Shown here: positions 33,443 through 41,815 of the stretch, one piece after another
Layout: each line of letters starts with the position of its first letter
Numbering within the stretch: the first letter of the stretch is position 1
NCBI GenBank assembly: GCA_964639965.1
Contig: CAZXGI010000003.1
Coordinates: forward strand, 16,745-80,744
Source of the DNA: TMED23 sp964639965
Lineage (GTDB): Bacteria; Pseudomonadota; Alphaproteobacteria; Rhodospirillales; UBA2165
DNA length: 64,000 nt
Direction of reading: 5' to 3'
Made by a program: the position numbers and the translations under genes
Notes under the pieces: generated by a model
Told to the model about the DNA's origin: nothing
The model's input: the letters and a program-made list of their open reading frames with translations, nothing else
Database searches by the model: none

Positions 33443-33952
33443 TTATAGCCAGACTTGCATGACATAATCAAATGGACCCTCTACGTTGGCTATATCGACC
33501 CGCTGCATCTTTATGCGGAAAGAATCATCAATTCTTTCTAGATTGTGGGTATACTTTCCCCCAAAATATCTCTGTTTCTCGAGACGATACTCGACCATAT
33601 GAAACCGTGAAGAACAGACTAAATTTCCATTTTTTTTATCTTCACTCTCAATAATTACATTAGAAACGACATGGCTCGTGCGATGACCTGCCTTCTGAGA
33701 GTGAGCATACGGGTGTTCAACGCGGCGTATACGCATATCCATTAGATAACGATCTTCATAAAAAATATTAGGGAGCCCCTCCCCAGTTTCTTGCTGAGGA
33801 TTAGCAGGCATCCAGTATTTACCATCTTTTGAAAATAATTCTAACCAAGCTTCCCAATTTCGTTCATCAAGTATATCCGCTTGCCTATATAGGAACTGCT
33901 CAACATTACGTTGCAAATCAACCGAAACTTTTAAACTCTTCCTATTCGCCAT
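33443..33952 (-). CDS. Ring-hydroxylating dioxygenase small (beta) subunit
   Basis: About 169 residues with the SnoaL-like cone fold of RHO beta subunits (VEQFLYRQADILDERNWEAWLELFSKDGKYWMPA, split in its usual order, then YEDRYLMDMRIRRVEHPYAHS). It has the family's HMVEYR and KMQRVDI strands. It has no catalytic residues and stabilises the alpha3beta3 hexamer. An in-frame start at 34015 overlaps the alpha-subunit gene. ATG 33952 lies one base after the alpha stop (TGAAATG) and gives the normal length, so it is preferred. It is the downstream gene of the dioxygenase operon. Confidence 0.88.
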   Translation of the reverse strand: MANRKSLKVSVDLQRNVEQFLYRQADILDERNWEAWLELFSKDGKYWMPANPQQETGEGLPNIFYEDRYLMDMRIRRVEHPYAHSQKAGHRTSHVVSNVIIESEDKKNGNLVCSSRFHMVEYRLEKQRYFGGKYTHNLERIDDSFRIKMQRVDIANVEGPFDYVMQVWL

Positions 33953-33953
33953 T

Positions 33954-35279
33954 TCAAACCCCAACACCCATATAAACTTTCCAAGCTGCAAACATATTCC
34001 GCATTGGCTGTTCACTCATTCCAGTAAATGAAGTAGTAACTCCATCTTTGATGGTATCTTGCCCTGCATTTCGATGAAGGCTCACCCAGTCACCACCACC
34101 TGATAATGAAAGGCCATCCTGAACCGCGCGAAAATTATTTAGGTCATCTGCATTTACCATAGTCGAAGGGGAATTTACGAGATAATAATATGCTAAAGAA
34201 CGCTCATAAATACCCTCAGGAGCCCCCTTTAACTTAAAATGCCATATTTCTGTGAGTGTTTTGTTTGCAGCTAATGGTCGAACAGCCCGTAATTGTTGGA
34301 GAGGAGGCTGTACAGATAAGCATGGGTAGACGAGAACATGGTGAACATTTGTGGACAAAATCTCATCCATTCTCTTTTCGCCATATGCTTCAGTTAAAAC
34401 TTTCTCGTGGGCCAAGGTGACGGGATCGCGAGGCCGGAGACCCATATAGCCTGCTAATTGAGTGTGACCATAGGGATGGCCAATCGTATCCAAACTATCC
34501 CATACCTCGTATGGTAGGGCAAAATCAGCCAAAAATTGGTAACCCATTGGTGGTTCATTTCCGGTTTCTTCAGTATAGAGCTTCTGCATTTGAGATGCAG
34601 CATCACCTGTGGAATGATGTGTAATCGAAGGGTGAACTGCGTCTAATTGATTCTCAAGAAATGTTTTCCAATTAGAGTGTTGGATTATCCTAAAACAATT
34701 GGCAACAATCTCACATTCACCCTCTGGAGATCTATTGCAAATATCATCAAAAGCAGACTTACCACCAGCACCAAGCCAAGTCTCTAAATCTGGACCTTCC
34801 GAATTTAAACTAGCAAAAATAAACCCTCGATATGAGCTTTGTCTTTCAGCCCGTTTCATTTGTAACTGTGGATCTTTAAGATCAATAATTCCTTCGTAAC
34901 CATCTTTCATAGGCAAGTTACGAAGACTACCATCCATATTAAATTGCCAAGCATGGTAGGGGCAACGAAAAGCATGTTTGTTTCCCGAATTCCCTGTATG
35001 ATTATTACAAATTAAAGCTCCATGGTGTGGGCATCTATTATAAAGTACATGTACACCACCCTTATCGTCACGACAAAGGATCATTCTTTCTTTTCCAACC
35101 CAGGTTGTCCAATAGTCACCTGCATTTGGAACCTGGCTTTCGTGTCCAATATAAATCCAGGATTTGTAGAAAATATTTTCTAATTCTTTCTCATAAACTG
35201 CTTCATCAGCATAACAGGCTTTGTGAACGCGATCGGGTTCTACTAGCGAACTAAAATCAAAATCCTGATCATATGGCAT
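33954..35279 (-). CDS. Rieske ring-hydroxylating dioxygenase large (alpha) subunit
   Basis: A 441-residue oxygenase component. The Rieske [2Fe-2S] ligands are Cys83/His85 (NRCPHHG) and Cys106/His109 (RCPYHAW). The mononuclear iron site is in NQLDAVHPSITHHS, with the bridging aspartate and two histidines, and a third carboxylate ligand probably further on around NADDLNNF. ATG 35279 follows GGAG. The beta subunit is translationally coupled. No ferredoxin or reductase gene is adjacent, so electrons must come from components encoded elsewhere. A naphthalene/biphenyl-type or salicylate/anthranilate-type substrate is possible. The substrate class cannot be fixed by eye. Confidence 0.9.
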   Translation of the reverse strand: MPYDQDFDFSSLVEPDRVHKACYADEAVYEKELENIFYKSWIYIGHESQVPNAGDYWTTWVGKERMILCRDDKGGVHVLYNRCPHHGALICNNHTGNSGNKHAFRCPYHAWQFNMDGSLRNLPMKDGYEGIIDLKDPQLQMKRAERQSSYRGFIFASLNSEGPDLETWLGAGGKSAFDDICNRSPEGECEIVANCFRIIQHSNWKTFLENQLDAVHPSITHHSTGDAASQMQKLYTEETGNEPPMGYQFLADFALPYEVWDSLDTIGHPYGHTQLAGYMGLRPRDPVTLAHEKVLTEAYGEKRMDEILSTNVHHVLVYPCLSVQPPLQQLRAVRPLAANKTLTEIWHFKLKGAPEGIYERSLAYYYLVNSPSTMVNADDLNNFRAVQDGLSLSGGGDWVSLHRNAGQDTIKDGVTTSFTGMSEQPMRNMFAAWKVYMGVGV

Positions 35280-35379
35280 AAAATATACTCCAATAAAAAA
35301 ATTTCCCGGTTATGTTATCTCAAATTTTTAGTGAAGTTGCTAGCCCGATATAGTAAATTTATGTTTGCTCTTACCCCAA

Positions 35380-35424
35380 ATCGGTTGATTACTTCGCAGA
35401 AATATTCATAACTTAATCACCGAT
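35380..35424. repeat. Imperfect 11-bp inverted repeat in dioxygenase-GST divergent promoter region
   Basis: ATCGGT-T-GATTA (35380-35391) faces TAATCACCGAT (35414-35424), pairing over 11 bases with one bulged T and a 22-nt spacer. It lies in the 164-bp gap between the Rieske dioxygenase operon (minus) and a GST gene (plus). It ends about 19 bp before the GST start codon, just before its ribosome-binding site. A regulator operator, or an RNA hairpin occluding the GST ribosome-binding site, would fit. Evidence is by eye only. Confidence 0.4.
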
Positions 35425-35443
35425 ATTCAAAATAGGGGTGGCA

Positions 35444-36064
35444 ATGATAGATTTATATTTTTGGACTACGGATAATGGCTTTAAAGCAAGGCACATGATG
35501 GAAGAAAGCGGTCTCGATTATTCTATTAAACCAATAGACATCACAAAAAAAGAACAATTTGACCCAGAATATCTGAAGATTAGTCCTCACCATAAAATTC
35601 CAGCCATTATTGACCACAATGGACCAGAAGGTAAAAAAATTTCGTTGTGTGAATCAGGAGCTATTTTAAAATATATTGGCAGTAAGATGTCTGATAGATT
35701 ATATCCGGAAGACCCTTTGATCCAGACTAAGGTTGATCAATGGTTATTTTTTGGATCCGCACAATTTACTACTTTAGCTCAACAATTTGGTTTTTTTATG
35801 ATCCGTTCTCCGGAAGATATACCTCAAGGAAAGAAACATTATGAGACTGTGATGAATGATATGTTTGGCTGTCTTGATAAACATTTAGCAAATAATGAAT
35901 ATGTGGCGGAAGTTTTTTCAGTTGCAGATATCTCAATGTTTGCCGACGTCCATATTTATGGTGACAATAAATGGATTGGTTTTGACAAATATCCAAATTT
36001 AGAGCGTTGGCACAATACAATAGAGAAAAGACCAGCAGTTGCACGAGCTTGGGGACCTTACTAA
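35444..36064 (+). CDS. Glutathione S-transferase family protein, copy 2
   Basis: About 206 residues, YfcG-like as the copy at 8.9 kb: IDLYFWTTDNGFKARHMMEE, cis-proline loop SPHHKIPAIID and ESGAILKYI. The C-terminal domain has VADISMFADVH in place of the usual IADIAT. A GTG at 35438 is in frame, but ATG 35444 has AGGGG directly upstream. It is divergent from the aromatic dioxygenase operon, which suggests a role in thiol conjugation or isomerisation of ring-cleavage products, as for maleylpyruvate isomerases. This is context inference only. Confidence 0.87.
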   Translation: MIDLYFWTTDNGFKARHMMEESGLDYSIKPIDITKKEQFDPEYLKISPHHKIPAIIDHNGPEGKKISLCESGAILKYIGSKMSDRLYPEDPLIQTKVDQWLFFGSAQFTTLAQQFGFFMIRSPEDIPQGKKHYETVMNDMFGCLDKHLANNEYVAEVFSVADISMFADVHIYGDNKWIGFDKYPNLERWHNTIEKRPAVARAWGPY

Positions 36065-36102
36065 TAGCGAAGACCCACTTTATTTTACTGTAAGGATTTT
36101 CA

Positions 36103-37104
36103 TTGTTAGGAATATTATTGGCTTTTGCCTCCGCAGCGTTTTTTGGTATGAATGCTGTCTCTGTCAGGCGAGGCGTTTTGACGGGCACCGTATTACAAGG
36201 AATTACAGTTTCCCTTGGAATTGGTTTACCATTTTTTTTTCTAGTTTCTTTTTTCGTAGGGTCATTTGACCAAATTTGGAAATTTTCCACACAAAGTTAC
36301 ATTTTATTAGCCTCAGCCGGCATTATTCATTTTGCTTTTGGGAGATACTGTAATATACGAGCGACCCAAGCCATGGGGGGGCTATTGGTTCGTCCTCTTC
36401 AACAACTGAGTGTAATTCTTTCCTTGGTTTTAGCGATAATATTCTTAGGTGAAACACTAACACCCGTTCGCTTTCTCGGAATTTGTCTAGTTCTACTTGG
36501 CCCTGTAATCATGCTGCGTGGTCGCAAAAGTTTTACCAGCGAGATGGAAAAACAAAATGAGAGTGAAGCAATATCACGTATCAAATTCGTTCCAAATTAT
36601 ACCGAAGGTATTTTCTTTGGGATATGTTCTGCCTTTGGTTTTGGCGCAAGTCCGGTATTTGTTAGAGCAGCAATAGGCAATCTAGATTTAACGCTGGGTG
36701 TAGCAGGGGTTACCGTATCTTATTTTGCTGCAGCTATGGTTATTGTAATTGTTTTATTAAATCCAGCCAAACTTACCGGAGTTATAAATATTTCCAAAAT
36801 TTCTGTACGCTGGTTCTCTTTGTCTGCCTTATTAATAGGCATATCTCAAATGGTTCGTTACACTGCACTGACAATAGCACCTGTAAGTATAGTGACTCCC
36901 ATACAACAAACAACAGTAGTTTTTCAGGTACTCTTTTCTTGGTTTATTAATCGAAATCATGAAGCTTTTGGAAAATGGGTTTTAATTGGGATATCGTCAT
37001 CCCTGATAGGTGCTATAGCAGTTTCTTTAAGTACAGAATTTATTTCCTCTCATTTTCATTTACCAGAAACTCTGGTAAAATTTATAGAAATAAGTTGGCC
37101 TTAA
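36103..37104 (+). CDS. EamA/DMT-family transporter with TTG start
   Basis: A 333-residue membrane protein with ten hydrophobic segments arranged as two EamA repeats. Each repeat holds the usual Gly/Pro-rich helices (for example FLGETLTPVRFLGICLVLLG; second repeat VTPIQQTTVVFQVLFSWF). It may export amino acids, nucleosides or drugs, or take up organic acids. The first ATG in frame is inside TM1 (codon 16). TTG 36103, with AAGGA seven bases upstream, gives a complete first helix and is chosen. It lies 38 bp after the GST gene and converges on the dehydratase gene. Confidence 0.87.
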   Translation: MLGILLAFASAAFFGMNAVSVRRGVLTGTVLQGITVSLGIGLPFFFLVSFFVGSFDQIWKFSTQSYILLASAGIIHFAFGRYCNIRATQAMGGLLVRPLQQLSVILSLVLAIIFLGETLTPVRFLGICLVLLGPVIMLRGRKSFTSEMEKQNESEAISRIKFVPNYTEGIFFGICSAFGFGASPVFVRAAIGNLDLTLGVAGVTVSYFAAAMVIVIVLLNPAKLTGVINISKISVRWFSLSALLIGISQMVRYTALTIAPVSIVTPIQQTTVVFQVLFSWFINRNHEAFGKWVLIGISSSLIGAIAVSLSTEFISSHFHLPETLVKFIEISWP

Positions 37105-37123
37105 TTTGGCTTACTAAATTTTC

Positions 37124-38848
37124 TCAAAATATTAGTGGCTCAGGAGTTTCTTCCCCAGCATGTAGAAAATCAAAATCAGCACCTTCGTTAGCTTGAGTAA
37201 CGTGTTTACCATATAAAGCTGTATATCCACGAGTTGCTGGATAAATTGGTGGTTGCCAGATAGCTCGACGATTTTCAAGCTCCTTATCAGAAACATCTAA
37301 GTGAATTTTGCGCTCTGGAATATCAAGTTCAATTATATCTCCGGTTTTAACTAATCCAAGAGGACCTCCAACAGCAGATTCAGGGGCTATGTGCAATACA
37401 CAGGTTCCGTAAGCAGTTCCACTCATCCTACAATCAGAAACTCTGACCATATCTCGCACTCCCTTCTCTAAAAGTTTTTTTGGGATTGGCAACATTCCCC
37501 ACTCGGGCATCCCTGGCGCACCAATAGGTCCGGCATTTTGTAAAACCAGAACTGAATTTTCATCCACATCCAAATTGGGATCATCTATGCGAAGGTGCAG
37601 ATCTGCATAATCCACAAAAACAACAGCTTTTCCTTTATGTTGATGAAATTTCGGATCTGCTGCTGTTTGTTTAATAACACATCCATCCGGTGATAAGTTT
37701 CCCCGCAGGATAGCCGTCCCTCCCTCTGAATAAAGGGGATTATCAAGAGACCTTATTACGTCATCACTATAAATTGGTTGATCCTTAATAGATTCACCAA
37801 GAGTTTCTCCTGTAACATTGATTTGAGAAAGATCAAGATGATCACTAAGGCGGTTCATTAAACCTCTAATTCCACCAGCATAATAAAAATCTTCCATTAA
37901 AAATTCACCCGATGGCTTTATATTGGCCAGTACAGGGGTCTTTTTCGAAATTTTATCAAAACGCTCTAAATCAAGTTTAATACCAGCGCGACCAGCTATT
38001 GCAATTAAGTGGATCATCGCATTTGTTGAACCTCCCATCGCCATATCTACTGTCGTAGCATTATCAAATGCAGTTTCTGTCATAATATCTCTGGGTTTCA
38101 GATCTTCCCAAACCATGTCAACAATGCGTCTGCCGCAATCAGATGCCATTAAGGCATGCGCTGAATCAACGGCGGGAATTGATGAAGCTCCGGGTAAAGT
38201 CATTCCAAGAGTTTCTGAAATAGCCATCATCGTTGACGCTGTACCCATGACCATACAAGTGCCAGCAGAACGAGCCATCCCCCCTATGACATCCTCAAGT
38301 TTTTCGTCGTCAATTAATCCTGCTCTATGATCGGCCCAATAACGTAATACATCAGTTCCACTTCCAAGTATTTCTCCCGCGTGATACCCCCTCAACATTG
38401 GACCAGCAGGCATATATATAGCTGGAATATTCATCGAAAGTGCAGCCATTAAAAGGGCCGGTGTTGTTTTATCGCAACCACCCATTAAAACGACACCATC
38501 GATCGGGTGACAACGAATCAATTCTTCAGCTTCCATCGCAAGAAAATTTCGATATAACATAGTTGAAGGTTTAACCAATATTTCACCAAGGGACATGGCT
38601 GGTAATTCAATAGGAAAACCGCCCGACTGATAAACACCACGCTTAATCTCTTCAGCACGATTGCGAAAATGTGAATGACAGGTGTTCATGTCGCTCCATG
38701 TATTGATAATGCCTATACAGGGCTTATTATTAATATCCTTGGGACCAAATCCCATTTGGCGGGACCGAGCTCGAGAACTAATCCCTCGCATATCATTGGG
38801 TTCATACCAACGTTGGGAACGCAGATCTTCCATTTTTTTTTTGGTCAT
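37124..38848 (-). CDS. IlvD/Edd-family sugar-acid dehydratase (L-arabinonate-type)
   Basis: A 574-residue Fe-S dehydratase. Cys57 (DMNTCHSH), Cys125 (GGCDKTTP) and Cys198 (AGTCMVMG) are spaced as in the [2Fe-2S] L-arabinonate dehydratase group of the family. The C-terminal SDCRMSGTAYGTCVLHI serine/threonine region is intact. The N-terminus RSQRWYEPNDMRG and the conserved GGSTNAMIHLIAIA also fit. It would dehydrate an aldonic acid (arabinonate, xylonate, galactonate or fuconate) to a 2-keto-3-deoxy acid. A biosynthetic IlvD role is less likely, since no ilv gene is near. The ATG at 38848 lacks a close ribosome-binding site, and ATG 38833 is possible. Confidence 0.85.
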   Translation of the reverse strand: MTKKKMEDLRSQRWYEPNDMRGISSRARSRQMGFGPKDINNKPCIGIINTWSDMNTCHSHFRNRAEEIKRGVYQSGGFPIELPAMSLGEILVKPSTMLYRNFLAMEAEELIRCHPIDGVVLMGGCDKTTPALLMAALSMNIPAIYMPAGPMLRGYHAGEILGSGTDVLRYWADHRAGLIDDEKLEDVIGGMARSAGTCMVMGTASTMMAISETLGMTLPGASSIPAVDSAHALMASDCGRRIVDMVWEDLKPRDIMTETAFDNATTVDMAMGGSTNAMIHLIAIAGRAGIKLDLERFDKISKKTPVLANIKPSGEFLMEDFYYAGGIRGLMNRLSDHLDLSQINVTGETLGESIKDQPIYSDDVIRSLDNPLYSEGGTAILRGNLSPDGCVIKQTAADPKFHQHKGKAVVFVDYADLHLRIDDPNLDVDENSVLVLQNAGPIGAPGMPEWGMLPIPKKLLEKGVRDMVRVSDCRMSGTAYGTCVLHIAPESAVGGPLGLVKTGDIIELDIPERKIHLDVSDKELENRRAIWQPPIYPATRGYTALYGKHVTQANEGADFDFLHAGEETPEPLIF

Positions 38849-38870
38849 AACTTCTGATCCTGTTAAATAT

Positions 38871-38893
38871 TTTGCCTATTAAGATTTGGCAAA
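38871..38893. promoter_or_regulatory. Candidate operator TTTGCC-N11-GGCAAA upstream of dehydratase gene
   Basis: A perfect 6-bp inverted repeat with an 11-nt spacer, 23 bp in total, centred about 34 bp before the dehydratase start codon on the minus strand. The size and position suit a dimeric repressor such as a GntR- or LacI-type regulator of sugar-acid catabolism. No regulator gene is adjacent, so this is tentative. The same 200-bp divergent region also serves the YdcF-like gene. Confidence 0.35.
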
Positions 38894-39048
38894 CAACTTA
38901 TTGCCACCTCTAGATAGATTTGCAACCAATAAAGCTAGAATTTATTTAAATAATTTTATTTAATAATTGATCTTTTTTAGAATTAACTTCACAAGTTTAT
39001 ATTGTTGCAAGGGTTGCCCTAAAATAAGAAGAATAGTATCACCAAATA

Positions 39049-39840
39049 ATGTTCTTTTATCTATCTAAGATCCTTTGGTTTATTGTTGATCCCGGTAATC
39101 TCTTATTAATTGTCATTTGTTTACTATCTATCCTAGCTTGGATTAAAAGGTTTAATGCGCTTAAAATTATTATAACTTTTACAGCTATTTGTATGACTAC
39201 AGTTTCAATACTTCCAATTGGTCAGTTGATTATTAATCACCTCGAAAATCGCTTCCCTACTTTAGTTTCTTTACCTGAAAAGATTGAGGGAATTATTGTT
39301 CTTGGCGGAGTAGTAGATCAGCACTTAACAAAAGACCGCAAGCAAATTTCTTTTAATAGCGCTGTAGAACGAATAACCGAATTTTCGCGACTTGCCAGAA
39401 TTTACCCTACAGCAAAGTTAGTTTACTCTGGGGGATCAGGAAGCATTTACCGACAGAAACTTAAGGAAGCAGATTTTGTTCACCCACTTCTGAAGGCTCT
39501 GGACATGAACCTAAAACGTATACTATTTGAAAATCAATCAAGAAACACATCGGAAAACGCGTTCTTGATAAAGAAACTTGTAAATCCAAACATCAATCAA
39601 CGTTGGATTATTATCACCTCAGCATTCCACATGCCTCGCGCAATAGCGAGTTTTAGACAACATAATTGGAATGTTGTGGCCTATCCTGTAGACTATAGAA
39701 CTCCATCTGAAATGAAATTTAGGTTAGGGTTCAATCTCATAGCTGGTCTAAATTCTTTTTCACTTGCTGTACACGAATGTATGGGATTGTTTTTTTATTG
39801 GCTAACTGGTCGCACAAATGAACTATATCCTACACCTTAA
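39049..39840 (+). CDS. YdcF/ElyC-family (DUF218) membrane protein
   Basis: A 263-residue protein with two N-terminal membrane helices (about residues 5-27 and 38-58), then a Rossmann-like DUF218 domain. Conserved blocks are IIVLGGVVDQ, LVYSGGSGSIYRQ, LFENQSRNTSENAFL and IITSAFHMPRA. A short amphipathic C-terminus follows. E. coli ElyC and SanA of this family affect envelope integrity and peptidoglycan or ECA carrier-lipid balance, but no reaction is known. It overlaps nothing real downstream. The following transglycosylase starts 17 bp after its stop, and the cluster continues with RlpA and DacA, consistent with an envelope role. Confidence 0.88.
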   Translation: MFFYLSKILWFIVDPGNLLLIVICLLSILAWIKRFNALKIIITFTAICMTTVSILPIGQLIINHLENRFPTLVSLPEKIEGIIVLGGVVDQHLTKDRKQISFNSAVERITEFSRLARIYPTAKLVYSGGSGSIYRQKLKEADFVHPLLKALDMNLKRILFENQSRNTSENAFLIKKLVNPNINQRWIIITSAFHMPRAIASFRQHNWNVVAYPVDYRTPSEMKFRLGFNLIAGLNSFSLAVHECMGLFFYWLTGRTNELYPTP

Positions 39841-39856
39841 TATTAGGAAAATTATT

Positions 39857-40867
39857 ATGCGCCATCTAAATTTGGTCGGTTACACAAATATAACTTTAAT
39901 CACATTCTCATTTATAGTGGTCTTTTTTTTCTCCTCTCCAACTATTGCTAGGAAAAACATCGAAACATGGATGAACGAACTTCGAACCGAAGCTCTAAGA
40001 AAGGGTATTCGTAAGGATACCTTTGAACAAGCATTTAAAGGATTTAAGCCGATAGCTAGAATTATTGAACTGGATCGACGACAACCAGAATTCACTCTGA
40101 CCTTTCCGGCCTATTTAAACAAAGTTATCCCAAAGTCTCGCGTTAAACGCGGCAAGAAAAAATACCTCGAAAATAAAGAGTTAATCGATAAGATAGCAAG
40201 GAAATATGGTGTGCAATCACGCTTTATTATGGCATTTTGGGGTGTCGAAACTAGTTTTGGGAAACATTTTGGAGGTTTTTCAGTAGTACACTCATTGGCA
40301 ACACTTGCATTTGATGGACGACGGAGTAAATTTTTTAGAAGCGAGCTTTTTCGAGCATTGCGAATTTTAAATCAGGGTCATATTAGTCATGAACAAATGA
40401 AGGGATCTTGGGCAGGTGCAATGGGTAATTTTCAATTCATGCCCTCAAGTTTTGAAAATTTTGCTGTAGATTATGATGGAGATGGCAAAAGAGATATATG
40501 GAACAATAAAGGTGATTCGTTTGCCTCTGCTGCAAATTACCTTTCTAAATCCGGCTGGAAATCAGAGCAAACGTGGGGTAGGGCTATCAAATTACCAAAA
40601 TATTTTGATAAATCACTCATTGCGAGAAAACAAAAGAAAACAATCAACGAATGGCAAAAACTCGGAATCAGGCGCCGAGATGGCCGTGATCTGCCAAAAA
40701 GTAAGATTTTGGCTTCTGTTGTAATTGCTATGAATAAGAAAACAGAAAAAAAAGGTCAGGCCTATTTAGTTTATAATAATTTTAACGTCACACTAAAGTG
40801 GAACCGGTCTATATTTTTTGCTGTTGCAGTGGGTATGCTAGCTGATCAGATAGGATATTCGCGGTAA
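39857..40867 (+). CDS. MltB-family lytic murein transglycosylase
   Basis: Secreted transglycosylase of about 336 residues. A signal peptide (MRHLNLVGYTN then a hydrophobic stretch to TIARK) is followed by the MltB catalytic domain. It has the active-site glutamate in FWGVETSFGKHFGG, SLATLAFDGRRSKFF, GSWAGAMGNFQFMPSSF and DYDGDGKRDIWNN, which holds the EF-hand-like loop. Start 39857 has AGGA nine bases upstream; the longer frame from 39818 overlaps the YdcF gene and is rejected. There is no lipobox, so it may be periplasmic and soluble rather than an outer-membrane lipoprotein. It heads the rlpA-dacA-tmk-holB-metG core operon. Confidence 0.93.
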   Translation: MRHLNLVGYTNITLITFSFIVVFFFSSPTIARKNIETWMNELRTEALRKGIRKDTFEQAFKGFKPIARIIELDRRQPEFTLTFPAYLNKVIPKSRVKRGKKKYLENKELIDKIARKYGVQSRFIMAFWGVETSFGKHFGGFSVVHSLATLAFDGRRSKFFRSELFRALRILNQGHISHEQMKGSWAGAMGNFQFMPSSFENFAVDYDGDGKRDIWNNKGDSFASAANYLSKSGWKSEQTWGRAIKLPKYFDKSLIARKQKKTINEWQKLGIRRRDGRDLPKSKILASVVIAMNKKTEKKGQAYLVYNNFNVTLKWNRSIFFAVAVGMLADQIGYSR

Positions 40868-40957
40868 CTTCAAGATGGTCACGATTTCGAAACGGCCTGT
40901 TAAGGTTTTACCTTTAAAAAAAGATTTAATAATTTTTCTTAGAAGGCAGAGGCTATC

Positions 40958-41680
40958 TTGCATAAATTAAGTGTTCTGATTATATTTTGTCTATTTTTAG
41001 GAGCCTGTGCGGAGACCCAGTTACTTGTTCACACTGCTAAGCGTATCACTAAACAAGAAAAATCACCGCAAAAACAAGGGCATTATAAGATTGGTTCACC
41101 ATATCAAATCAAAGGCGTCTGGTATTATCCGGCAGTCGATTATAATTATAATAAGACCGGAATAGCCTCGTGGTATGGACCTGGTTTTGATGGCAAAATG
41201 ACAGCAAATGGAGAAATTTATGACCAAAATGCTTTAACAGCAGCTCATAAAACTTTACCAATGCCCAGCATCGTTCAAGTTACAAATCTTGAAAATGGCA
41301 GATCAATTAAAGTTACGATTAATGATCGTGGTCCGTATGCTTTTGGGCGAATTATTGATATGTCTAGGCGCGGNNNNNNNNNNNNNNNNNNNNNNNNNNN
41401 NNNNNNNNNNNNNNNNNNNNNNNNNNNNNNNNNNNNNNNNNNNNNNNNNNNNNNNNNNNNNNNNNNNNNNNNNGGGGCATTTACCAGATTTGATTACGCT
41501 AATCGAACAGCAGCTAGATTATCTGAGCTTGGAAATATAAAAGTAACTTCTTTTAAAATTAATGGAAAAGAGTTCTTTCGTGTTCGAGCTGGGCCAATTG
41601 AAGCGGTAAATAATGCTGATGAAGTACTTGAACGGGTTATTAGAGCTGGATTCAACAATGCTAGAATTGTCGTTGATTAA
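40958..41680 (+). CDS. rlpA: RlpA septal lipoprotein, interrupted by sequence gap, TTG start
   Basis: Outer-membrane lipoprotein whose double-psi-beta-barrel domain binds or cleaves denuded peptidoglycan. From TTG 40958 (AGAGG six bases upstream; no ATG is usable) it has MHKLSVLIIFCLFLGAC with the lipobox cysteine at residue 17. It then has GIASWYGPGFDGKMTANGE, AAHKTLP and VTINDRGPYAFGRIIDMSRRG. An N run (41374-41473) removes the end of the barrel and the linker. After it, a partial SPOR-like C-terminus remains (INGKEFFRVRAGPIEAVNNADEVL, split at its usual point), which would target septal denuded glycans. The frame happens to be open across the gap, but the missing length is unknown. Confidence 0.9.
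   Translation: MHKLSVLIIFCLFLGACAETQLLVHTAKRITKQEKSPQKQGHYKIGSPYQIKGVWYYPAVDYNYNKTGIASWYGPGFDGKMTANGEIYDQNALTAAHKTLPMPSIVQVTNLENGRSIKVTINDRGPYAFGRIIDMSRRXXXXXXXXXXXXXXXXXXXXXXXXXXXXXXXXXXGAFTRFDYANRTAARLSELGNIKVTSFKINGKEFFRVRAGPIEAVNNADEVLERVIRAGFNNARIVVD
41374..41473. other. Assembly gap of 100 N within rlpA
   Basis: Exactly 100 undetermined bases, a default scaffold-join spacer like that in folK. Sequence on both sides belongs to one RlpA protein (barrel before, SPOR after), so the join is probably correct in order and orientation. The true length is unknown, and a 100-base gap is only compatible with an intact frame by accident. Confidence 0.97.
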
Positions 41681-41815
41681 GATTACTACAATAAATATAT
41701 TTAATTAAGCTTGAGAACCAATTACCACAAATTTATACCGTTAAATTAGGCTTTAGGCCATGGAAAACTTATGCTAGTAGACAATAAATCCTAGACAAAA
41801 TATGCCGGAGTAAAA

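Noticed and set aside
33954..34015. Longer dioxygenase beta subunit starting at 34015
   Set aside because: It would overlap the alpha subunit by about 60 bases and add non-family residues; ATG 33952 directly follows the alpha stop.
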